From an uncultured Bacteroidales bacterium (lineage in GTDB: Bacteria; Bacteroidota; Bacteroidia; Bacteroidales; P3), in assembly GCA_946540365.1 (NCBI GenBank), contig CAMNIH010000079.1, positions 1 to 7,628 of the forward strand: a DNA stretch of 7,628 nt, given 5' to 3'. The position numbers and the translations under genes are program-made. This document shows positions 1 to 3,976 of the stretch, piece after piece. Numbering within the stretch: position 1 is the stretch's first letter; each line of letters begins with the position of its first letter. Below the pieces are notes generated by a model, which had not been told where the DNA came from, searched no databases, and saw nothing but the letters and a program-made list of their open reading frames with translations.

Positions 1-379
1 TGGTGCAGGCGGCGATCTCGGTGATGCTCAGCGACGAGCTGTTGGTGGCGAAGATGGTCTCGGGCTTGCAGATGCCGTCGAGCTCGGTGAAGACATCCTT
101 CTTGAGCTGCATCTCCTCCACGGCGGCCTCGATGACGAGGTCGGCATCGGCGAAGGTGGCGTAGTCGGTGGTGGTGCTGATGTTGGCGAGCAGAGCGTCG
201 ACGGCCTCCTGGGTCATCTTGCCTTTCTCGACCAGCTTACCGTAGCCTTTGGCGATGGAGGCCATGGCCTTGTCGAGGCTGGCCTGCGTGCGGCTCTTCA
301 TAGTGACGGGCATCTTGGCGGCGAAGGCCTTCACAATGCCTTTGGCCATGGTGCCGGTTCCAATAACACAGATTTTCAT
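1..379 (-). CDS. hbd: 3-hydroxybutyryl-CoA dehydrogenase, N-terminal part (runs off the window)
   Basis: Catalyses the reversible NAD(P)H-dependent reduction of acetoacetyl-CoA to 3-hydroxybutyryl-CoA in the cytoplasm, the step before crotonase in butyrate formation. The frame opens at ATG 379-377 and stays open for 126 codons to the window edge; the C-terminal half, with the catalytic His and the dimerisation domain, is outside. Visible: the dinucleotide-binding loop GTGTMAKG (residues 7-14), the second Rossmann half (DADLVIEAAVEE, about 78-89) and the conserved ATNSSSLSITEIA block (111-123), which contains the family's active-site serine region. The end of the second beta strand reads VTMKSR (25-30), without the acidic residue that usually binds the NAD ribose. 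The gene follows crt after 72 bases in the same direction, so the two are very likely co-transcribed. The leader has no Shine-Dalgarno sequence but is A-rich, as is usual in Bacteroidota. A longer multifunctional FadB-type protein is unlikely because this dehydrogenase domain sits at the N-terminus. Confidence 0.93.
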   Translation of the reverse strand, partial: MKICVIGTGTMAKGIVKAFAAKMPVTMKSRTQASLDKAMASIAKGYGKLVEKGKMTQEAVDALLANISTTTDYATFADADLVIEAAVEEMQLKKDVFTELDGICKPETIFATNSSSLSITEIAACT

Positions 380-451
380 AATGATTGTATTTTTATTGTT
401 GTTTGTTGAATTGTTGTTTCTAAAACCTATAAGCCCTATAGGCCTCCAGCC
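380..451 (-). other. crt-hbd intergenic leader, A-rich and without Shine-Dalgarno
   Basis: These 72 bases separate the crt stop codon from the hbd start. In the sense direction the part next to hbd is almost free of G and rich in A and C/T (runs such as CAACAAACAACAATAAAAATAC), which should leave the start codon unstructured. No TAnnTTTG promoter and no stem followed by T residues is visible, so hbd is most likely read from the crt transcript. A perfect 8-base palindrome, CCTATAGG, lies near the crt end and is too short to interpret. Confidence 0.5.
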
Positions 452-1228
452 TTATTTCCCTTGGAATTCATATTTGCCCTTCTCGAGGAAGGCCTTCATG
501 CCCAGCTTCTGGTCCTCGGTGCTGAAGCAGCGGCCGAAGATGACGCTCTCGTTCTGGATGGCCGAGTCGGCATCCATGTCGTACTCGTCGTTGATGCAGA
601 GCTTGGCAGCCTTGACGGCCAGGGGGGCGTTGGCGGCGATCTGGTTGGCGATCTCCATCGCCTTGTCCATCAGCTCGGCCTGCGGCACCACAGCATTGAC
701 CAGGCCGATGCGCAGGGCCTCGTCGGCCTTGATGGGCTTGCCGGTGTAGATGAGCTGCTTGGCCATGCCCATGCCCACCAGCCGGGCCAGGCGCACCGTG
801 CCGCTGAAGCCGGGGATGATGCCCAGGCCCACCTCGGGCTGGCCGAACTTGGCGTTCTCCGAGCAGATACGTATGTCGCAGGCCATGGCCAACTCGCAGC
901 CGCCGCCGAGGGCGAAGCCGTTGACAGCAGCGATGACGGGCACGTGCAGCGTCTCCAACTTGCGGAAGACGGCAGCCCCCTTGGCACCGAAAGCATTGCC
1001 TTCCAGCATGCCCAGGTGGGCCATCTCGCTGATGTCGGCACCCGCCACAAAGCTCTTCTCGCCGTCGCCGGTGACGACGAGGCAACGCAGGCGGTTGCAG
1101 TCGAAATGGGTCAAGTAGTCGTCCATCTCGCCCAGTATCTTGCTGTTGAGTGCGTTCAAACTCTTCGGGGCGCTGATGGTCATGATGGCCACCGTCCCTC
1201 GTTCTTCTATCTTCAAATGTTCGTACAT
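452..1228 (-). CDS. crt: Crotonase / 3-hydroxybutyryl-CoA dehydratase (enoyl-CoA hydratase family)
   Basis: Interconverts 3-hydroxybutyryl-CoA and crotonyl-CoA. It is 258 residues long, the usual length for single-domain crotonases. Visible family features: the first oxyanion-hole segment SFVAGADI (59-66); the second, NGFALGGGCELAMACDIRI (103-121), which carries the first catalytic glutamate, Glu112; and FGQPEVGLGIIPG (128-140) with the second glutamate, Glu132. Having both glutamates supports a hydratase rather than an isomerase or decarboxylase member. Residues 141-144 read FSGT where many homologues have GGGT or FGGT. The start is ATG 1228-1226, giving the normal crotonase N-terminus (YEHLKIEERGTVAIMTI). 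It is followed by hbd, which points to short-chain acyl-CoA metabolism rather than long-chain beta-oxidation. Upstream lies a broken toxin-antitoxin pair with no clear promoter between. A diverged copy of its first 20 codons lies at about 1895-1954. Confidence 0.93.
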   Translation of the reverse strand: MYEHLKIEERGTVAIMTISAPKSLNALNSKILGEMDDYLTHFDCNRLRCLVVTGDGEKSFVAGADISEMAHLGMLEGNAFGAKGAAVFRKLETLHVPVIAAVNGFALGGGCELAMACDIRICSENAKFGQPEVGLGIIPGFSGTVRLARLVGMGMAKQLIYTGKPIKADEALRIGLVNAVVPQAELMDKAMEIANQIAANAPLAVKAAKLCINDEYDMDADSAIQNESVIFGRCFSTEDQKLGMKAFLEKGKYEFQGK

Positions 1229-1258
1229 TATAATGGTTTAAGGATTAACGTTTAGATT

Positions 1259-1357
1259 CTATTTTTTCTGACAGTGCCTTCGGCTCCCTCCGGCAGTCCC
1301 AAAGGTCAACGATATGTATAGATGCCATTGGGCCTCGCTATACCAGTTTATTCTCAT
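1259..1357 (-). pseudogene. Truncated RelE/ParE-like toxin remnant
   Basis: A 32-codon frame starts at ATG 1357-1355, overlapping the antitoxin stop codon (ATGA), the usual arrangement of an antitoxin-toxin pair. Its first residues, MRINWYSEAQWHL, resemble the first strand and helix of RelE/ParE toxins of Bacteroidota (M-K-I-x-W-x-x-x-A-x-x-x-L). After that the frame turns into YISLTFGTAGGSRRHC and stops at TAG 1261-1259, far short of the 90-100 residues of a complete toxin, with none of the later core strands or C-terminal catalytic residues. The likely explanation is a deletion that removed the rest and joined the start to unrelated sequence just upstream of crt. The toxin family call rests on few residues. 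The alternative is an unrelated short peptide translationally coupled to the antitoxin. Confidence 0.55.
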
Positions 1358-1629
1358 ATAGTTTCGGCCATTTCTATTTCTTGTTTCTTGAGAGCAATTT
1401 TCTCTCTACACCTACGCATCACCTCCTCGTGGGATGTTCCAAGTCCAGCAGCGATTTCTCGCTCGGCTTTGTCAATGCGGGCGTGGAGTTCCTCGATGGT
1501 GTAGGGTTTTAGCGAGGAATCCTCTTTATCGGCGTGCTCAATCAAGTGCCTGCCGACCCAGCGCATATTATCGGGAGTCAGCGTACCGTAAAGGTACTCA
1601 AGCAGATTGTTTAAGGTCGCAGTGCTCAT
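1354..1629 (-). CDS. Small antitoxin-like protein of a type II toxin-antitoxin pair
   Basis: A protein of 91 residues with no signal peptide or membrane segment. The first part (MSTATLNNLLEYLYGTLTP, 1-19, then DNMRWVGRHLIEHADKE) is helical in character. The C-terminal half (YTIEELHARIDKAEREIAAG, 43-62, then LGTSHEEVMRRCREKIALKK) is charged and amphipathic and has the E-E-hydrophobic / G-x-x-x-S-H-E-E-V pattern common at the toxin-binding end of Phd/RelB-like antitoxins in Bacteroidota. The ATG at 1629-1627 is preferred: an in-frame ATG at 1701 would add 24 residues encoded by the promoter region itself. The start lies about 20 bases below a clear promoter, and the stop overlaps the start of a broken toxin frame (ATGA). 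With the toxin broken, this is probably an orphan antitoxin that may still bind its promoter. The antitoxin call comes from context and resemblance; no DNA-binding fold can be named with certainty. Confidence 0.6.
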   Translation of the reverse strand: MSTATLNNLLEYLYGTLTPDNMRWVGRHLIEHADKEDSSLKPYTIEELHARIDKAEREIAAGLGTSHEEVMRRCREKIALKKQEIEMAETI

Positions 1630-1649
1630 TACAATTATCTTTTTTTCAA

Positions 1650-1687
1650 ACTGCAAAATTACGAAATAATATTGATATGGCAAAATG
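1650..1687 (-). promoter_or_regulatory. Bacteroidota-type promoter of the antitoxin gene (repeat copy A)
   Basis: In the sense direction there is a -33 element TTTG (1684-1681), 19 bases, then a -7 element TAATTTTG (1661-1654), matching the Bacteroidota consensus TTTG / TAnnTTTG with normal spacing. Transcription should start around 1645-1648, giving a leader of about 20 bases before the ATG at 1629. The 38-base block is identical at 34 positions to the block at 3935-3972 in front of the methyltransferase gene; the matches extend well beyond the promoter consensus (both begin CATTTTGCCATATC and end GTAATTTTGCAGT). Confidence 0.75.
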
Positions 1688-1701
1688 AAAACACGAAACA
1701 A

Positions 1702-1735
1702 TAAAAAAACAGCCGTGGGCCTGCGCCTACGGCTG
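1702..1735 (-). terminator. Rho-independent terminator closing the R-M transcript
   Basis: In the sense direction, CAGCCGT (1735-1729) pairs with ACGGCTG (1716-1710). An inner GGC/GCC pairing follows after one A/C mismatch, with loop GCAG. Seven T residues then follow directly (1709-1703). It lies downstream of the restriction enzyme gene and just upstream of the antitoxin promoter, so it separates the two transcripts. Confidence 0.85.
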
Positions 1736-1801
1736 GAAGGGAATGCCCCATGAAGGGGATAACGGATTGATTAGATTCCGCGCACCTGGCGGACGGAGAA
1801 T

Positions 1802-1954
1802 TTAATCGTCGCTGCCGCACATGCCGGAGCTGCTATCGCCGCCCCTCGGGGTTGTGGTGCCTTGGTCTGTCGGGGTGGTGTCGTCGCCTTCTAAGGCGCC
1901 TATGGTCATGACGGCCACCGCACAACGCTCTTCAATCTTCAAATATTCGTACCT
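1802..1954 (-). pseudogene. Short frame beginning with a diverged copy of the crt 5' end, start codon lost
   Basis: Five bases after the restriction enzyme stop codon a frame reads RYEYLKIEERCAVAVMTIGA, against MYEHLKIEERGTVAIMTISA at the start of crt. The DNA matches at 49 of 60 positions (1895-1954 against 1169-1228), and ATG has become AGG. The match ends abruptly. The frame continues with a tail rich in Asp, Thr, Ser and Gly (LEGDDTTPTDQ to SSSGMCGSDD) that is not crotonase, and stops at TAA 1804-1802. No in-frame ATG lies upstream before a stop codon; the only ATG (1909-1907) and a GTG (1918-1916) are internal. A dead fragment left by recombination is the simplest reading. The acidic Ser/Thr/Gly-rich tail also resembles short Bacteroidales peptides of unknown role, so a small expressed peptide from an internal start cannot be excluded. 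Confidence 0.5.
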
Positions 1955-1958
1955 TTCG

Positions 1959-2711
1959 TTATTCTTTGTTTTTGTTAGACGATGTTATTTTGACGATTTC
2001 ATCCCATTTTATCAACCCACTTTCTTTGTCGCAGTATTTGTCTGCAAATTCGCATGTGAATTTTGTGATCATCCTTTGATACTCTTTGTCATATGCATCA
2101 TTCTTCACTTTTGCCTGTGTACCAAGAGGTTCGATTATATCTATGTACAGGGTTGGCTCACCGGAAATAATCGTCCAAAACGATTCTCCACATAGTTTCT
2201 CGTGGGCACTGTCAGTGTACGACTTGTTATTGTTTCCGTAGCAGCATCCTTCGATGCATCGTGTGGCAACGCGCGATGTTCTGCTTGTATTGAAAATGCG
2301 CACTGCGGCTACGAAATCTTTTTTCAGTTGTGAAAGTGACTGTGAGTTACTCCAGTTTGGGCCGGACTTGACTGATACAAAATGATGCACTCCGTTGTGA
2401 TCGAACTCGATGTCAATACCTTTGGCTGACGATTTGTAGCCACCATACACTTGCTCGTTTATGTATTTGGCCAAGTTTTCTATCCAGTTGCCAAAAATAG
2501 ACTCCTCGGCCGACGACATGTAGGCTGACGCCATGCTCCTGACCAGAGCCTCAGGGGTATTAAGGTTTTTGGCCTTGTAGAGATACGGATTTTTCCTCGT
2601 CAGTATCCTTTCGAGCCTCATCTCCTTCATCTTGTCAATTCTCTTCTGATGGAATTGACCGATGTTTTCCGCCACATAAGAGGCGACCATGTCTATCAAA
2701 ACCTTGTTCAT
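1959..2711 (-). CDS. Type II restriction endonuclease, PmeII-like family
   Basis: Probably cleaves DNA at the sequence protected by the methyltransferase encoded just upstream. The 250-residue protein has a helical N-terminal part with RKNPYLYKAKN (39-49), then the likely PD-(D/E)xK nuclease core: GID (98-100) followed by FVSVKSGPNW (111-120), giving Asp100 and Lys115 as candidate catalytic residues, with Glu70 (SSAEESIFG) a possible metal ligand. GCCYGN (155-160) and LYIDIIEPLG (188-197) are further blocks I associate with the PmeII family. Its ATG (2711-2709) overlaps the methyltransferase stop codon as ATGA, so translation is probably coupled and the methylase is made first. The recognition sequence cannot be read from the protein. 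The gene is clearly poorer in GC than cca or dprA, consistent with transfer. The reading frame is intact. Confidence 0.82.
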   Translation of the reverse strand: MNKVLIDMVASYVAENIGQFHQKRIDKMKEMRLERILTRKNPYLYKAKNLNTPEALVRSMASAYMSSAEESIFGNWIENLAKYINEQVYGGYKSSAKGIDIEFDHNGVHHFVSVKSGPNWSNSQSLSQLKKDFVAAVRIFNTSRTSRVATRCIEGCCYGNNNKSYTDSAHEKLCGESFWTIISGEPTLYIDIIEPLGTQAKVKNDAYDKEYQRMITKFTCEFADKYCDKESGLIKWDEIVKITSSNKNKE

Positions 2712-3907
2712 GCCTGTATCCTTTTTATCTGTACCTGAAAATTGCGGGAGAACTCCATGTCAGTAGTTCCTTTGTAACGAGAGAAGGCAAGACTTGGAAA
2801 CTCTGACTTGTTGCTTTTGACCAATCCTTGGATGTGGTTCATAATTTGCTTTCCAGCCATGTATCCTAAACCCACTGGCACTGCGTTCCCTATTTGTTTG
2901 TATACATTCTCTATCGGCCCCACAAAAATCCAATCGTCGGGGAATTGCTGTATCCTGGCGTATTCGCGGATGCTGAGTGGTCTCAATCGAGTGGGGTGGC
3001 ACAGAAGGGTCGCCGGCATAGTCGGGCTTGTGACGAGTGTCGGTGCCGGCTTGTCGTATGAAAGGCGGCGGTAGAAGCCGGTTTTCCCTCCTGCCATTTT
3101 ATATGCCCCGCCCATCGCATCAGGAAGCACATCCTTTGGCAACGACCTCCAGTTCTCGCCTTCCTTCAATAGATGAATGTATTTCGCACATTTGGCCCTC
3201 AGTGGGATATAGTTCTCCGGCGACTCGTCCTCAAGGTCGCCAATAACTTCGCGCAGCGTACACCACGGTTTTAAGCCGTTTTCTCCGTTTTTACTATGCG
3301 TCGGCGGCGGTAGTTGTATCTTGTCTCCCCGGTGGCCGAACAGTATAACTCTTTCCCTAATCTCGGGAACACCGTAGTTTGCCGCGTTGAACAGAGCGTG
3401 GCTGACAGTGTAACCCATCTTGTTGAACTCTTTTATGAGGAAGTTCAACACGCTGCCTCTCAAATCCTTCGTCGGTTCGTATTCATAGTACTCGTTTGGT
3501 ACAACGTTGAGCTTGGCCGAAAGCAGACCTCGCACATTCTCCAATATAAAATACTGCGGTCGTATTTCATTGATGACCCTGAGGTACTGTATGATGACAT
3601 TTCCCCTGAAGTCAGCCAACCCTCGTTGCCGTCCGGCTGTACTGAATGCTTGACAAGGAGGCCCACCAATCACCATCTCGACATCTTTGGCGTCCAGTCC
3701 GGCAGCGTCGAGTATTTCTTGGGTGGTAACTTGGTTGATGTCTCTGTCGATAACGGGAATGTCAGTGTTCGCACGAATGGTTTGTACGGCATATTTATCC
3801 ATCTCCACGCAAACCCTCACAGAAAAACCAGCCTTTTCAACACCGAGGTCAAGTCCCATGGCTCCGGAGAATAGTGATATGACGTTATGTTGTGCTACAG
3901 AAGACAT
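2708..3907 (-). CDS. DNA (cytosine-5-)-methyltransferase of a type II R-M system
   Basis: Transfers a methyl group from S-adenosylmethionine to C5 of cytosine in the recognition site, protecting the chromosome from the partner nuclease. All main C5-methylase motifs are present in order over 399 residues: motif I SLFSGAMGLDLG (11-22), motif IV GGPPCQAFSTAG with catalytic Cys85, motif VI ENVRG (123-127), motif VIII EIRERV (182-187), a target-recognition region of about 200-305, motif IX in the RLRPLSIREYARIQQFP segment (307-323) and motif X IGNAVPVGL (339-347). A tail of about 40 residues follows motif X. The start ATG 3907-3905 lies about 25 bases below a good promoter. The gene is followed, with ATGA overlap, by the restriction enzyme. 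No controller (C) protein gene or operator is visible, so delay of the nuclease probably depends on gene order and translation. GC content is lower than in the flanking genes. The specificity is unknown. Confidence 0.95.
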   Translation of the reverse strand: MSSVAQHNVISLFSGAMGLDLGVEKAGFSVRVCVEMDKYAVQTIRANTDIPVIDRDINQVTTQEILDAAGLDAKDVEMVIGGPPCQAFSTAGRQRGLADFRGNVIIQYLRVINEIRPQYFILENVRGLLSAKLNVVPNEYYEYEPTKDLRGSVLNFLIKEFNKMGYTVSHALFNAANYGVPEIRERVILFGHRGDKIQLPPPTHSKNGENGLKPWCTLREVIGDLEDESPENYIPLRAKCAKYIHLLKEGENWRSLPKDVLPDAMGGAYKMAGGKTGFYRRLSYDKPAPTLVTSPTMPATLLCHPTRLRPLSIREYARIQQFPDDWIFVGPIENVYKQIGNAVPVGLGYMAGKQIMNHIQGLVKSNKSEFPSLAFSRYKGTTDMEFSRNFQVQIKRIQA

Positions 3908-3934
3908 TATTCCCGTTTCAAATTGTTTTATTCG

Positions 3935-3972
3935 ACTGCAAAATTACTAAAAAATACCGATATGGCAAAATG
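3935..3972 (-). promoter_or_regulatory. Bacteroidota-type promoter of the R-M operon (repeat copy B)
   Basis: In the sense direction there is a -33 TTTG (3969-3966), 19 bases, then a -7 TAATTTTG (3946-3939). The block starts only four bases after the cca stop codon. No terminator separates it from cca, so some read-through into the R-M genes is possible. The 38 bases match the antitoxin promoter at 1650-1687 at 34 positions, with the same internal spacing and orientation. Together they form a direct repeat flanking the R-M cassette. Confidence 0.75.
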
Positions 3973-3976
3973 TTTT

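Noticed and set aside
428..450. Palindrome CCTATAGG between crt and hbd as an operator
   Set aside because: Eight bases without a second copy or flanking symmetry is expected by chance.
461..1255. Long open frames on the plus strand opposite crt, cca and dprA
   Set aside because: They mirror GC-rich genes, give low-complexity His/Ala/Gly/Arg-rich translations without motifs, and the minus-strand frames hold complete catalytic motifs.
1650..1687. CRISPR array or direct-repeat array formed by the two 38-base blocks
   Set aside because: There are only two copies, 2.25 kb apart, each placed correctly as a promoter in front of a gene; the heptamer arrays also have no unique spacers.
1354..1701. 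Longer version of the antitoxin starting at 1701
   Set aside because: The extra 24 residues are encoded by the promoter block and look unlike protein; the ATG at 1629 lies correctly below the predicted transcription start.
1771..1810. Frame ending KFSVRQVRGI on the minus strand, like the C-terminus of some Bacteroidota surface proteins
   Set aside because: Only about a dozen residues look protein-like and upstream the frame soon meets stop codons; too little to call a gene remnant.
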